In this document: positions 11,035-23,617 of the stretch, piece after piece
How the letters are laid out: every line of letters starts with the position of its first letter
Position numbering within the stretch: position 1 is the first letter of the stretch
Origin: Anodontia alba
Lineage: Eukaryota; Mollusca; Bivalvia; Lucinida; Lucinidae
Assembly (NCBI GenBank): GCA_964016985.1
Contig: OZ024827.1
Location: 54,602,684 to 54,666,683, forward strand
Length of the DNA stretch: 64,000 nucleotides
Direction of reading: 5' to 3'
Translations under genes and position numbers: made by a program
The notes under the pieces: generated by a model
Told to the model about the DNA's origin: nothing
Seen by the model: the letters and a program-made list of their open reading frames with translations, nothing else
Databases searched by the model: none

Positions 11035-13455
11035 TAGCTCACCTGAGCAAAAGCTCAGGGTGAACTATTGTCATCACCCTATGTCCGTCGTCCGTCGTTC
11101 GTCGTCAACAATTAGTTTGTTAACACTCTAGAGGTCACAGTTTTGACCCAATCATGATGAAACTTGGTCAGAATGTTTGCCTCTGAAATCTAGGTCAAGT
11201 TCGATACTGGGTTACTTGGGGTCAAAAACTAGGTCACCAGGTCAAATCAAAGGAAAAACTTGTTAACACTCTAGAGGTCATAGTTTTGACCCAATCTTGA
11301 TGAAACTTGCTCAAAATGTTTGCCTCTATTAAATCTAGGTCAAGTTCGAAACTGGGTCACCTGGGGTCAAAACTTAGGTCACCGGGCCAGATCAACAGAA
11401 AACCTTGTTAACACTCTAGCGGTCACATTTTTGAAGCAATCATCACGAATTTTGCTCAATATGTTTGCCTAGATGATTTCTAGGTCAGGTTTGAAACTGG
11501 GTCACTTGGGGTCAAAAACTAGGTCACCGGGCCAAATCAGCAGAAAACCTTGTTAACACGCTAGCGGTCACATTTTTGAAGCAATCATCATGAATCTTGC
11601 TCAAAATGTTTGTCTTGATGATTTCTAGGTCAAGTTCGAAACTGGGTCACTTGGAGTCAAAAACTAGGTCACCAGGCCAAATCAGCAGAAAACCTTGTTA
11701 ACACTCTAGCGGTCACATTTTTGAAGCAATCATCATGAATCTTGCTCAAAATGTTTGTCTTGATGATTTCTAGGTCAAGTTCGAAACTGGGTCACTTGGA
11801 GTCAAAAACTAGGTCACCGGGCCAAATCAGCAGAAAACATTGTTAACACTGTATCGGTCACATTTTTGAAGCAATCATCATGAATCTTGCTCAAAATGTT
11901 TGTCTTGATGATTTCTAGGTCAAGTTTGAAACTGGGTCATGTGGTGTCAAAAACTAGGTCACCAGGCCAAATCAGCAGAAAACCTTGTTAACACTCTAGC
12001 GGTCACATTTTTGAAGCAATAATCATGAATCTTGCTCAAAATGTTTGTCTTGATGAGTTCTAGGATATGATTGAAACTGGGTCACGTGGGATCAAAAACT
12101 AGGTCACCGGGCCAAATCAGCAGAAAACCTTGTTAACACTCTAGCGGTCACATTTTTGAAGCAATCATCATGAATCTTGCTCAAAATGTTTGTCTTGATG
12201 ATTTCTAGGTCAAGTTCGAAACTGGGTCACTTGGAGTCAAAAACTAGGTCACCGGGCCAAATCAGCAGAAAACATTGTGAACACTGTATCGGTCACAGTT
12301 TTGAAGCAATCATCATGAATCTTACTCAAAATGTTTGTCTTGATGATTTCTAGGTCAAGTTTGAAACTGGGTCACGTGGTGTCAAAAACTAGGTCACCAG
12401 GCCAAATCAGCAGAAAACCTTGTTAACACTCTAGCGGCCACATTTTTGAAGCAATAATCATGAATCTTGCTCAAAATGTTTGTCTTGATGAGTTCTAGGA
12501 TATGTTTGAAACTGGGTCACGTGGGATCAAAAACTAGGTCACTGGGCCAAATCAGCAGAAAACCTGGTTAACACTCTAGTGGTCACATTTTTCAAACAAT
12601 CATCATGAATCTTGCTCAACATGTTTGTCTTGATGATTTCTAGGTCAAGTTTGAAACTGGGTCACTTGGGGTCAAAAACTAGGTCACCTTTCCAAATCAG
12701 CAGAAAACCTTGTTAACACTCTAGCGGTCATATTTTTGAAGCAATCATCATGAATCTTGCTCAAAATGTTTGTCTTGATGATTTCTAGGTCAAGTTTGAA
12801 ACTGGGTCACATGGGGTCAAAAACTAGGTGACCTGGCCAAATCAGCAGAAAACTGTTAACACTCCAGAGGTCACATTTTTGAAATAATCATCATAAATAT
12901 TGCTCAAAATGTTTGTCTTGATGATTTCTAGGTCTAGTTTAAAACTGGGTCACTTTATATCAAAAACTAGTTCACCTGGCCAAATCAAAGGAAAACCTTG
13001 TTGATGCTCTAGAGGTCACATTTTTTGAAGTGATCATCATGAATCTTGCTCCAAATGTTTGTCTTGATGATTTCAAGGTCATGTATAGTTTTCTGTCCAG
13101 TGACTCTCTTAAGTTTTTCCATTTAGGTCAGTTTCTCAGTAATTATTGGTCCTACAGAGTGATATTTGGTACTTGTGAAGTGTTTGTGTTTAGGTCAGTT
13201 TCTCAGTAACTATTGCTCCTACAGCCAGTGATACTTAGTACATGCATACATCTTGGCATGGCCTCTTGAGTGCAGTCATCCATATTTGACCTTGACCTTT
13301 ATTTCAGAGTCCATTAGACATGCTACATTGTCTTACTTGTTAATATAATCATTTTGAACTTTGATCAGAATGTTTGCCTTGATCAGTTCTAGATCAGGCT
13401 CTCAAAGTGCTATGTTGCTCAGGTGAGCGTTACAGAGCCATCATGGCCCTCTTGT
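11035..13455 (+). mobile_element. Element A2 (family A, long array)
   Basis: Same ends as A1: TAGCTCACCTGAGCAAAAGC hairpin at the 5' end and a hairpin around GAGCCATCATGGCCCT+CTTGT at the 3' end. It carries about 13 monomers of 145 bp instead of about 5, so the two copies differ mainly by array length. The unique 3' ~400 bp match A1 closely. Confidence 0.88.
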
Positions 13456-13464
13456 TTTTGTTTT

Positions 13465-16400
13465 TAGCTCACCTGAGCCGAAGGCTCAAGGTGAGCTATT
13501 GTGATCACTCACCGTCCGTCGTTGTCGTCGTCATCGTCGTCATCATCGTCATTGTCCGTATGTCCGTCCATCCATCCGTCCGTCCACAATCTTTAAACAA
13601 CATCTCCTCCTAAACCACTGGTTGGAATTTGACCTTTGGTGATCCTCTACCAAGATTGTTCAAGGCATTTGGATTCGTCAAAAAACATGGCCGCCAGGGG
13701 GCTGGGCTTATTTTCCCTATATATCCATATAGAAAACTTTAAAAATCTTCTTGTCAGAAAACCACTGGACCGATTTCAATATAATTTTGCAGAAATATTC
13801 CTTTGGTGATCCTCTACCAAGATTGTTCAAGCCATTCATATTTGTCAAAAAACATGGCCACCAGGGGGCGGGGCTTATTATCCCTATATATCTATATAGA
13901 AAACTTTAAAAATCTTCTTGTCAGAAACCACTGGACCGATTTCCATAAACTTTTGCAGAAATGTTCCTTTGGTGATCCTCTACCAAAATTGTTCAAGCCA
14001 TTTGGATTTCTCAAAAAACATGGCCGCCAGGGGGCAGGGCTTATTTTTACTATATATCTATATAGAAAAGTTTAAAAATCTTCTTGTCAGAAACCACTGG
14101 ACAGATTTCCATATAATTTTGCAGAAATGGTCCTTTGGTGATCCTCTACCAAGATTGTTCGAGCCATTTGGATTTGTCAAAAAACATGGCTGCCAGGGGG
14201 CAGGGCTTATTTTCCCATTATATCTATATAGAAAACTTAAAAAATCTTCTTGTCAGAAACTACAGGACAGATTGCAATAAAATTTTGCAGAAATGGTCCT
14301 TTGGTGATCCTCTACCAAGATTGTTCAAGCCATTTGGATTCGTTAAAAAACATGGCCGCCAGGGGGCGGGGCTTATTTCCCCTATATATCAATATAGAAA
14401 ACTTTAAAAATCTTCTTGTCAGAAACCACTGGACTGTTTGCAATATAATTTGATAGGAATGTTCCTTTGGTGATCCTCTACCAAGATTGTTCAAGCTATT
14501 TGGATTCGTCAAAAAACATGGCCGCCAGGGGGCGGGGCTTATTTTCCCTATGTACCTAAATAGAAAACTTTAAAAATCTTCTTGTCAGAAACCACTGGAC
14601 TGTTTGCAATATAATTTGATAGGAATGTTCCTTTGGTGATCCTCTACCAAGATTGTTCAAGCTATTTGGATTCGTCAAAAAACATGGCCGCCAGGGGGCG
14701 GGGCTTATTTTCCCTATGTACCTAAATAGAAAACTTTAAAAATCTTCTTGTCAGAAACCACTGGACCGATGTCCATATTATTTTGCAGAAATGTTCCTTT
14801 GGTGATCCTCTACCAAGATTGTTTGAGCCATTTGGATTCGTCAAAAAACATGGCCGCCAGGGGGCAAGGGCTTATTTTCCCTATATATCTATATAGAAAA
14901 CTTTAAAAATCTTCTTGTCAGAAACCACTGGTCCGATTTCCATATAATTTTGCAGAAATGTTCCTTTGGTGATCCTCTACGAAGATTGTTAGAGCCATTT
15001 GGATTTGTCAAAAAACGTGGCTGCCAGGGGGTGGGGCTTATTTTCCCATTATATCTATATAGAAAACTTAAAAAATCTTCTTGTCAGAAACTACTGGACA
15101 GATTGCAATAAAATTTGGCAGAAATGTTCCTTTGGTGAACCTCTACCAAGATTGTTCAAGCCATTTGGATTTGTCGAAAAACATGGCCGCCAGGGGGCGG
15201 GGCTTATTTTCCTTATATATCTATATTGAAAACTTAAAAAAGTCTTCTAGTCAGAAACCACAGAACCAATTTCCATATAATTTTACAGATATGTTCCATT
15301 GGTAATCCTCTACCAAGATTGTTCAAGCCATTTGGATTTTTCAAAAAACATGGCCGCCAGGGGTGGGGCTTATTTTCCCTATATATCTATATAGAAAACT
15401 TAAAAAAATCTTTTTGTCAGAAACCACTAGACCGTTTGTAATGTAATTTTGCAGAAATGTTCCTTTGGTGATCTTCTACCAAGATTGTTGAAGCCATTTG
15501 GATTTGTCAAAAAACATGGCTGCCAGGGGGAGGGGCTTATTTTCCTTATATATCTATATAGAAAACTTAAAAAATCTTCTTGTCAGAAACCACTGAACCC
15601 ATTTCCATATGATTTTGCAGATTTCTAGGTCAAGTCCTCTTCAAAGATTATTCTAGCCATTTGGATTTGTCAAAAAACATGGCCACCAGGGAGCGGGGCT
15701 TTTTTTCCCTATATATCTATATAGAAAACTTAAAAAAATCTTCTTGTCAGACACCACTGGACCGATTTCCATATAATTTTGCAGAAATGTTCCTTTGGTG
15801 ATTCTGTACCAGGATTGTTTAAGCCATTTGGATTTGTCAAAAAACATGGCTGCCATGGGGCAGGGCTTATTTTCCCTATATATCTTTATAGAAAACTTGA
15901 AAAATCTTCTTGTCAGAAACCACTGGACTGATTTCATTATAACTTGGCAAAAATGTTTCCATGGTGACCCTCTACCAAGATTGTCCAAGTAATCGTGATT
16001 CGTCAAAAAACATGGTCGCTAGGGGTGGAGCTTATTTTCCCTTTATATCTATATAGAAAACTTGAAAAAATCTTCATGGCAGAAACCACTGGACTGATTT
16101 CAGTATAACTTGGCAGAAATGTTTCCTTGGTGACCCTTTACCAAGATTGTTCAAGCTGTCATGATTTGTCAAAAAACCTGGCTGCTAGGGGTTGGGGCTT
16201 ATTTTCCCTAAATATCTGTATAGAAATCTTTAATGATCTTCTTGTCAGAAACCACTGGACTGATTTCAATATAACATTGCAGAAATGTTTCTTATGTAAC
16301 CCTCTTTCAAGGTTGTTCAAGCCATCATGATTTGTCAAAAAACATGGCCATCAGGGGGCGGGGCTTATTTTCCCTGTATATCTATATAGAAAACTTTAAA

Positions 16401-17392
16401 AATCTTTTGTCAGAAACCACAGGACCAATTTCATTATAACTTGGCAAAAATGTTTCCTTGGTGACCCTCTACCAAGATTGTTCAAGTAATGGTGATTTGT
16501 CAAAAAACATATAAAATGTATGTCAAGTTGAATTTAGGGTAAAAACCACCAATTATTTTTGGAGTTATGGCCCTTTTTCAACTTTGAAAAAATGGTTTCT
16601 GTTCCATAACTTTTGAAAAAATTAGTGAATTGGATTCATATTTTATACACAAGCATATAATTATAAAATATAGGTCAAGTTTGATTTAGGGTAAAATCCA
16701 CCAATTATATTTGGAGTTACAGCCCTTTTTCAATGTTGAAAAATATTTTCAGTTTGATATCTTTTGAAAACATTAGTGTATTGAATTCGTATTTAACACA
16801 CAGGTATACAATCATAAAATAGAGGTCAAGTTCCAATTAGGGTAAAATCAACCCATTATTATGGGAGTTATGGCCCTTTTTCACGTTCAAAAGATGTTTT
16901 CCTTCCGATATTTTTTTAAAAAAAGATTGATTTGTGTATTGGATTCATATTTTATACCCAGGTATGTAATCATACAATATGGTCAAGTTTGATTTAGGGT
17001 AAAATCTCCCAATTATTATGAGAGTTATGGCCCTTTTTTCAACTTCATTTTTTGCAAAATACCTGTGTGTGGGTGAGGATGGCCCTAGGCTGGGGCATCT
17101 ATGTCATACTGACACATTTCTAGTTTTCTTTCAGGTCAGTTTCTCAGTAATTATTGGTCCTACAGCCAGTGATACTTAGCAGATACATACATCTTAGCAT
17201 GGCCTCTTGAGTGTAGTCATTCATATTTGATCTTGATCTATATTTCATGGTCCATTAGGCATGCTATATTGTCTTGTTAATATAATCATCATGAATCTTG
17301 GTCAGAATGTTTGCCTTGATCATTTATGGGTCAGGTTCTCTAAGTGCTATGATACTCAGGTGAGTGTTACAGGGCCATCATGGCCCTCTTGT
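13465..17392 (+). mobile_element. Element J1 (166-bp monomer family, A-like 3' end)
   Basis: 5' TAGCTCACCTGAGCCGAAGG hairpin, then a GTCGTCGTCATCG/GTCCGTCC microsatellite. About 17 monomers of ~166 bp follow (CTTTGGTGATCCTCTACC ... AAAAACATGGCCGCCAGG ... TATATCTATATAGAAAAC), then a second repeat type of about 150 bp (TTTAGGGTAAAATCCACC) at about 16500-17040. The last ~270 bp are homologous to the 3' end of family A and finish in CAGGGCCATCATGGCCCT+CTTGT. Open frames in the monomers are repeat artefacts. Confidence 0.85.
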
Positions 17393-17509
17393 TTTTCACT
17401 GTGTCTCTTAACATCATGTAAACCACCGTGGCTGACACTGAAATATTTACTGCATACCATGTTTCTTCACCAAGTTATACTCTTTCTCAAATTCTGAACT
17501 GTAACTTGT

Positions 17510-18400
17510 TAGCTCACTGGAGCTTTGCTCCAGGTCAGCTTATGCAGTGGCCTGTTGTCCGTCGTCCGTCCGTCGTTAACTTTTCACATTTTCGACATCT
17601 CCTCCAGAGCCATAAGTTGGATTGAACTGAAACTTAGTAGGAGGCATTGTGGCAACATGGAGATTCAGAATTGCTAAAACGTTCCGTTCCGATATCCAAG
17701 ATAGCGGCCATGTCGGCCATCTTGAAATTCTTCAAACGACATCTCCTCCAAAGCCCTTAGTCAGTGAGCAGAAACTTGATGGGAGGCATCACAGTGACAC
17801 AGAAATTCAAAATTGCTAAAATCATTCCATTCCGATATCTAAGATGGCCGCCATGGCGGCCATCTTGAAATTCTTCAAAGGACATCTCCCAAACCCTTAG
17901 TCCGATTATGCTGAAACTTGATGGGAGGCATCACAGTGACACAGAGATTCAAAATTTCTAGAATCATTCCGTTCCGATATCCAATATGGCCACCAGGGCA
18001 GCCATCTTGAAATTCTTCAAACAACATCTCCTCCTAAACCCTAAGTCCGATTGAGCTGAAACTTGATAGGAGGCATCACAGTGACACAGAGACCCAAAAT
18101 TGCTAAAATCATTCACCGATATCCAAGATGGCCATCTTGAAATTCTTCAAATGTCAGGTTGAGCCGAAACTTGATGGGAGGCATCGGGGTGAAATGGAGA
18201 TTCAGAGTTGCTGAATCATTCAGTTCCAGTATCCAAGATGACGGCCATGGTAGCAATCTGAAACTCTTCAAACAACATCAGATTCTGAATTGGTAAAGGC
18301 AATCTGATCTGATAGCCAAGATGGCCACCATGGCACAATCTAAAATATCATGATCAGCCTAATCCAGGTGAGCGATTTCTGGCCCACTTGGGCCTCTAGT
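17510..18400 (+). mobile_element. Element E (TAGCTCACTGG family)
   Basis: 5' TAGCTCACTGGAGC-TTT-GCTCCAGG hairpin and GTCCGTCGTCCGTCC microsatellite. About five monomers follow (AACTTGATGGGAGGCATC ... CCGATATCCAAGATGGCC). Subterminal CCAGGTGAGCG is inverse to the 5' arm, and the 3' hairpin GGCCCACTTGGGCC is followed by TCTAGT. Its monomers resemble those of family D in plan (same 'CCAAGATGGCCGCCATGG' core). Confidence 0.82.
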
Positions 18401-18483
18401 TATAATTTATTTTAACATGTTTTGTCGGGGAGCAAACCCTTGAAGATGCCAATCTTTTTGCCATTTTGGATGACACTATCCTA

Positions 18484-18491
18484 CAATGCAA
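18484..18491 (+). repeat. Left 8-bp target-site duplication of the composite hAT
   Basis: CAATGCAA directly precedes the terminus TAGGGCTGTCACGAT; the same 8 bases in direct orientation follow the other terminus at 56707-56714. Eight base pairs is the usual hAT duplication length. Confidence 0.7.
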
Positions 18492-18957
18492 TAGGGCTGT
18501 CACGATATGCCAGAACCGTATTGTGATATATTGCGATATACAGAAAGCATATTGCAATAATACCACGATATATTGCTTGATTTACTTTAGCATTTGTTTG
18601 AAGTGAATTGACAGAGCAATCTTTGGCTTGTTTTTGTTTTTCAACTAAAAGAAGTAGAACTCAAACAAATGTGAATTGGACGGGGTTTATTTTTAAAAAA
18701 AAAAAAAATGCGTCCTTTAAAATAGCAATGTCCTGGCGGGGGGATGGGCGTCTGGCATCGGGTGTTGTCCCAGGTTAACCTTTTTTCAAAGATATGTGTT
18801 ACCTTTATTCTTCAGCGGATTGCTTTATATTTGGTAGGGACGAAGAGGAGGACCAGTAGGTGTGTCACATGCAAGAGAGACAACTCTCAACTCTCACTTT
18901 GTTCATTATGTACTTATCTCCCCTGACATCTTAGGTATAGCTTTTGGTTAACCTTTT

Positions 18958-20632
18958 TATGCCCTGCCACCAAAAAAGTGGCGGGGTATTATGTTATACC
19001 CTCTGAAATTTTGAGTGTCCGTCGGCACGTCCGTCCATCAGCGCCCCCACCATTCGTCTGCTCGCAACTCCTTCTACAGTTTTAGGCCAATCCTTTTCAA
19101 ACTTTACAGGGGCTTTTAGGATGGTCTGAAGATATGCATATTGTTTTTTCTGAATCTTGAAATTATTTTTTATCACATTTTTTTCATTTTTAACTTAGAC
19201 TTTTTTCGAGCCCTAATACTACAGAAATGTATAGGGAGTATGTACCTTCTGCCCGCAACTCCTCCTACAGTTTTAGGCCAATCCTTTTCAAACTTTACAG
19301 GTGCTTTTAGGATGGTCTGAAGATATGCATATTGTTTTTTCAGAATCTTGAAATTATTTTTTATCACATTTGTTTTCATTTTTAACTTAGACTTTTTTCG
19401 AGCCCTAATACTATAGAAATGTATAGGGAGTATGTACCTTCTGCCCGCAACTCCTCCTACAGTTTTAGGCCAATCCTTTTCAAACTTTACAGGCGCTTTT
19501 AGGATAGTCTGAAGATATGCATATTGTTTCTTCAGAATCCTGAAATTATTTTTTATCACATTTTTTTCATTTTTAACTTAGACTTTTTTCGAGCCCTAAT
19601 ACTACAGAAATGTATAGGGAGTATGTACCTTCTGCCCGCAACTCCTCCTACAGTTTTAGGCCAATCCTTTTCAAACTTTACAGGTGCTTTTAGGATGGTC
19701 TGAAGATATGCATATTGTTTTTTCAGAATCTTGAAATTATTTTTTATCACATTTTTTTTCATTTTTAACTTAGACTTTTTTCGAGCCCTAATACTATAGA
19801 AATGTATAGGGAGTATGTACCTTCTGCCCGCAACTCCTCCTACAGTTTTAGGCCAATCCTTTTCAAACTTTACAGGCGCTTTTAGGATAGTCTGAAGATA
19901 TGCATATTGTTTCTTCAGAATCCTGAAATTATTTTTTATCACATTTTTTTTCATTTTTAACTTAGACTTTTTTCGAGCCCTAATACTACAGAAATGTATA
20001 GGGAGTATGTACCTTCTGCCCGCAACTCCTCCTACAGTTTTAGACCAATCCTTTTCAAACTTTACAGGCGCTTTTAGGATGGTCTGAAGATATGCATATT
20101 GTTTTTTCAGAATCCTGAAATTATTTTTTATCACATTTTTTTTCATTTTTAACTTAGACTTTTTTCGAGCCCTAATACTACAGAAATGTATAGGGAGTAT
20201 GTACCTTGTACACGCAACTCCTCCTACAGTTTTAGGCTAATCCTTTTGAAACTTTACAGGCGCTTTTAGAATGGTCTGAAGATATGCATGTTGTTTTTTC
20301 AGAATCCTGAAATGATTTTTTATTACATTTTTTGCATTTTTAACTTAGACTTTTTTCGAGCCCTAATACTACAGAAATGTATAGGGAATATGTACCTTGT
20401 ACGCGCAACTCCTCCTACATTTTCAGGCCGATCCTTTTGAAACTTTACACACGCTTTTAAGATGGTCTGAAGATATGCATATTGTGTTTTTTTGTTTTGT
20501 TTTTTTTGAGTTATGAAATAACTCTTTATTGCTTCTCTTCATGTTTAACTTAGATTGTTTTCAGCCCTTATACTACAGAAGTGCATAGGGAATATGTCCC
20601 TGTGTGGCGGGGCATGGTGCATGGCTTGCAGT
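18958..20632 (+). mobile_element. Element F1 (TATGCCCTGCC family, 191/192-bp monomers)
   Basis: 5' TATGCCCTGCCACC with inverse arm GTGGCGGGGTAT and GTCCGTCGGCACGTCCGTCC. About eight 191/192-bp monomers follow (CTCCTACAGTTTTAGGCC ... GTCTGAAGATATGCATATTG ... TTTAACTTAGACTTTTTTCG). A subterminal GTGGCGGGGCAT lies near the 3' end, and the last base is approximate. Because three of the units are 192 bp or close to it, the minus strand stays open for up to 196 codons. I regard this as a phase effect, not a gene. Confidence 0.75.
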
Positions 20633-21304
20633 TTTATTACAAAGTTATATATCACCTTTATTCTTAATTGGATTGCTTTCATATTTGGTATAGATGAAGA
20701 TGAGGACCAGTAGGCATGTGGTGTGCAAGAGAGACAACTCTCACTTTCTCCGTTATGTACTTATCTCTCTTGACCTCTGAGGTTTACCTTTTGGTTAACC
20801 TTTTTTCAAAGTTGTATGTTACCTTTACTCTTCAGTGGATTGCTTTCATATTTGGTAGGGATAAAGAGGAGGACCAGTAGGCGTGTAGGGTGCAAGAGAG
20901 ACAACTCACATTCTTTGTTATGTACTTATCTCCCCTTAAGTCGAAATCTTGTGCAGGCCATAACTCCTATACTGTTTGAGATAATTTGATATTTGGTAGG
21001 TACATATATCAGGTCAAGTAGAAGTGTTGCATGCTGGAAGGACAACTCTTGCTTTATGTACTTATCTCCCCTGAAACCAAAATCTTGTGCAGGCCATAAC
21101 TCCCATACTGTTTGAGATAATTTGATAATATTTGGTGGGGACATATATCAGGTCAAATAAGAGTGTGACATGCAAGAAGGACAATACCTTTGTTCTTTTT
21201 TCAAGTTAACTCCCCTGAATGAATTTCTAAGCCAAATTCTTGTGCACTTCATAACTTCTAAATGGTTTGAAATATTTTGATAATATTTGGTAGAGGCATA
21301 GATA

Positions 21305-22600
21305 CGAGGGCGTGTCAATAAATAACCAGCCTATCCCATTTCTGATGGACCGAGATGATCACGATTTTCATGCTTTGTTTCAATTATGATTTATACATGG
21401 GTACAAAATTACACGCGTATCGAGTCATTCTTTAATAAGATATTGAATGTCAAATATGGCTAGTGATGCAAAGGCATGCTTTTCATCTAAAGTTGAGTAC
21501 CGTGCTGTAATTCAGTACTTGTATTTAAAAGGTAAAACAGGCAAGGAAATACACGGCGAGTTAGCCGATGTTTATGGGTCTTTTGCACTATCTTATGCTC
21601 AGGTTAAATTCTGGGTTACTCAGGTTAAATTCTTGGAATTCAAACGCGGTAGAACGTCTTTAGAAGATGAAGCCAGGTCTGGACGCCCACTGGATGCTAC
21701 CGACGAAGAAATGTGTAAGGAAGTTCGGGATCTGATATACTCTGATAGGCGAATTCAGGTGGAAGAAATAGCGCGGGCATTAGGCATTTCACATGGTAGC
21801 GTTTCAACAATCTTACATGATCGTTTAGGTATGCGCAAGCTAACAGCCCGTTGGGTCCTCAAATCCCTTAGCGATGAGCAAATGGCAACCAGAGCATCAG
21901 TATGCAGCGCCTTGTTGAAGCGTTTTAGGTTAAAAGATGATTTTTTTTTTTGCGTCTGGTGACTGTAGATGAGACTTGGGTTCATTATTATGAGCCAGAG
22001 AATAAAGCACAGAGTCGTCAGTGGGTAAGGCCTGGGTCCCCGAGGCCAAAGAAGTTCAAGAATCAACCATCTGCTGGCAAGATGATGGCCACAGTATTTT
22101 GGGATGCAAAAGGCGTTATTATGTTGGACTTTTTACCCAAGAGAAGTACAATAACTGGAGTGTACTATGCAAACTTGTTAGACCAGCTGAGAACTGCCAT
22201 CCGTGAAAAACGCCGAGGTAAACTCTCTAAAAGTGTTTTGCTGCAGCAGGACAACGCGAGAGTCCACACTTGCAAAGTTGCAGTGGATGCTGTAGAGCGA
22301 AACGGGCATGATTAATACCACATGCTGCCTATTCGCCTGACCTAGCTCCTAGCGACTTCTTCCTATTCCCAAACTTGAAAAAGGATATCCGTGGACTTCA
22401 TTTCTGGTCTGATGAAGAAGTCGTGACGGCAGTTGAGGAGTGGGTCAATGGAAAGGACCCTGACTTTTTCAGTTCTGGGCTGATGGCACTTGAACACCGT
22501 TGGTTTAAGTGCATCACACTGGAGGGCAATTACATCGAAAAAGAAGAGGTGGATCTCAACCGGAAATAAGTTAGGCTCGTTACTTATTGACTCACCCTCG
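21305..22600 (+). mobile_element. mariner-family DNA transposon, near full length
   Basis: Terminal inverted repeats of about 30 bp: left CGAGGGCGTGTCAATAAATA, right (inverse) CGAGGGTGAGTCAATAAGTA, each bounded by TA. At 1296 bp it is the normal size of a mariner. It interrupts a unit of element L (left flank GGCATAGATA, right flank TAAGGACCAGTAGG). Confidence 0.92.
21447..22569 (+). pseudogene. mariner transposase, broken by two frameshifts
   Basis: Encodes a cut-and-paste transposase that would bind its own TIRs and integrate at TA. The N-terminal half has two helix-turn-helix regions, with the conserved GRTSLEDEARSGRP linker at about residues 68-81 and EEIARALGISHGSV in the second. The catalytic part gives TVDETWVHYYEPE (first Asp), LLQQDNARVH (second Asp) and YSPDLAPSDFFLFP (third Asp). 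With the second frameshift allowed for, the second-to-third spacing is 34 residues, the D,D34D mark of mariner. Frame breaks are at the T10 run about 21942-21951 (slippage after KDD) and about 22312 (one base missing after NGH). The stop is TAA at 22567. The start may be the first or second Met (21447 or 21456). Inactive as it stands. Confidence 0.93.
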
Positions 22601-22938
22601 TAAGGACCAGTAGGCATGCCCTGTATAAGAGAAACAACTCTGACTATTTGTTAGGTACTTATCACCCCTGAAGCCGAAAGCTTGTGCAGCCAAAATCGAA
22701 TTTTGGACTGATTTTTCAAAAATCTGTCCTTTAAAATAGCAATGTCATGGCCGGTGGGCATTGGGTCTCCCGAGGTTTACCTTTTCATTGACCTTTTGAA
22801 AAACCTGTCCATAATGCCGTTAGGCATTTTCTTGTTAAAAAAATGTGTTGAAAATACAAAAAAAAAAAAAAAAAATCCAGTTGACTAACACATCCATCCT
22901 CAAAGTTCTAGGTAGCTCATTTTAACTTCGTCATACAT

Positions 22939-23099
22939 TAACCTATAGATAATGTGCTATTCTCTTCTGTTTTCACACCTTCCACAGAAAAACGACCTTT
23001 CAGTCATCAATTAAAGTCTTAAACCAGAAGGTCCCTTAGGTAGCTACTTGTGTGACGAAACTCTTCCCGCTCAATTGATCACGTGTCAGTTTCTTTTCT
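22939..23099 (+). repeat. Left long inverted repeat of element M
   Basis: Runs from TTAACCTATAGATAATGTGC through CTTAAACCAGAAGGTCCC to ATTGATCACGTGTCAGTTTC; pairs with 32983-33142 with few mismatches. Confidence 0.85.
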
Positions 23100-23392
23100 G
23101 TGGACAAAGAAATTCAACAAGGATTTTTTACCTGTGAAAGAAATTTGGATTATTTCTTTTCCTCACGGATAAATTTCTGTATCCTTATGTTTCTTTTGTT
23201 TCTTTATCACTCCTTTCACTAACCATGTTATTATTTAAAATTTTCGATTGTCGATTTCTTGCATTTATTGACTGGCTGTTACAACATGCGTTTTCGCGAC
23301 TCTCGCTATAATCAGCACAACGCTCGTGTGCGGTCGGTTCGGAAGTTGTGTTTCTTATATCAAAAATTTTAACTTGTTTCTTTTTGTTCCAG

Positions 23393-23562
23393 GTTATTCA
23401 GCGATGCGACATGTTATACCTGGACTATTACTGGATATCTTGCGAGTTGGCGAAGATTTCTATGGTGGAGAAGCCGATTAGTAAAGAACTTGTCAACCTT
23501 TATGGGTTATACGACAATTCTTTACTGATGGGAGCCCCACCTCATATGGCTATACTGCCGGG
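23393..23562 (+). CDS. Possible orphan exon inside element M, product unknown
   Basis: A 170-bp open stretch is preceded by a pyrimidine-rich tract ending TTTTTGTTCCAG and followed by GTAAGA, so it has both splice-like borders. The reading frame gives about 57 residues beginning VIQRCDMLYLDYYW and ending PPHMAILPG, with no motif I recognise. It could belong to element M's own gene, be a captured host exon, or be chance. The CACCAGTCACC repeats start about 60 bp downstream. Confidence 0.25.
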
Positions 23563-23617
23563 GTAAGACCCATCAAGGTGGCATCTTATGGATGCTTAAG
23601 TATCCAAAATAAGTCTA

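Larger units (their letters stand above)
18690..22835 (+). mobile_element. Element L: tandem element ending in hairpin + CTTGT (start approximate)
   Basis: Diverged ~120-bp units (GGTTAACCTTTTTTCAAAG ... ATATTTGGTAGGGAC ... GAGGACCAGTAGG ... TACTTATCTCCCCTGA). The 3' end is AATGCC-GTTA-GGCATT followed by TTCTTGT at 22835. A TTTAAAATAGCAATGTC word occurs near both ends. The 5' hairpin is not recognisable, so the start is a guess. It hosts F1 and a mariner. Confidence 0.55.

Noticed and set aside
13803..16330. Frames 'LYQDCSSHLDLSKNMAARGQGL'
   Set aside because: Monomer translations of the J1 array; the same frames recur in J2 and are broken irregularly.
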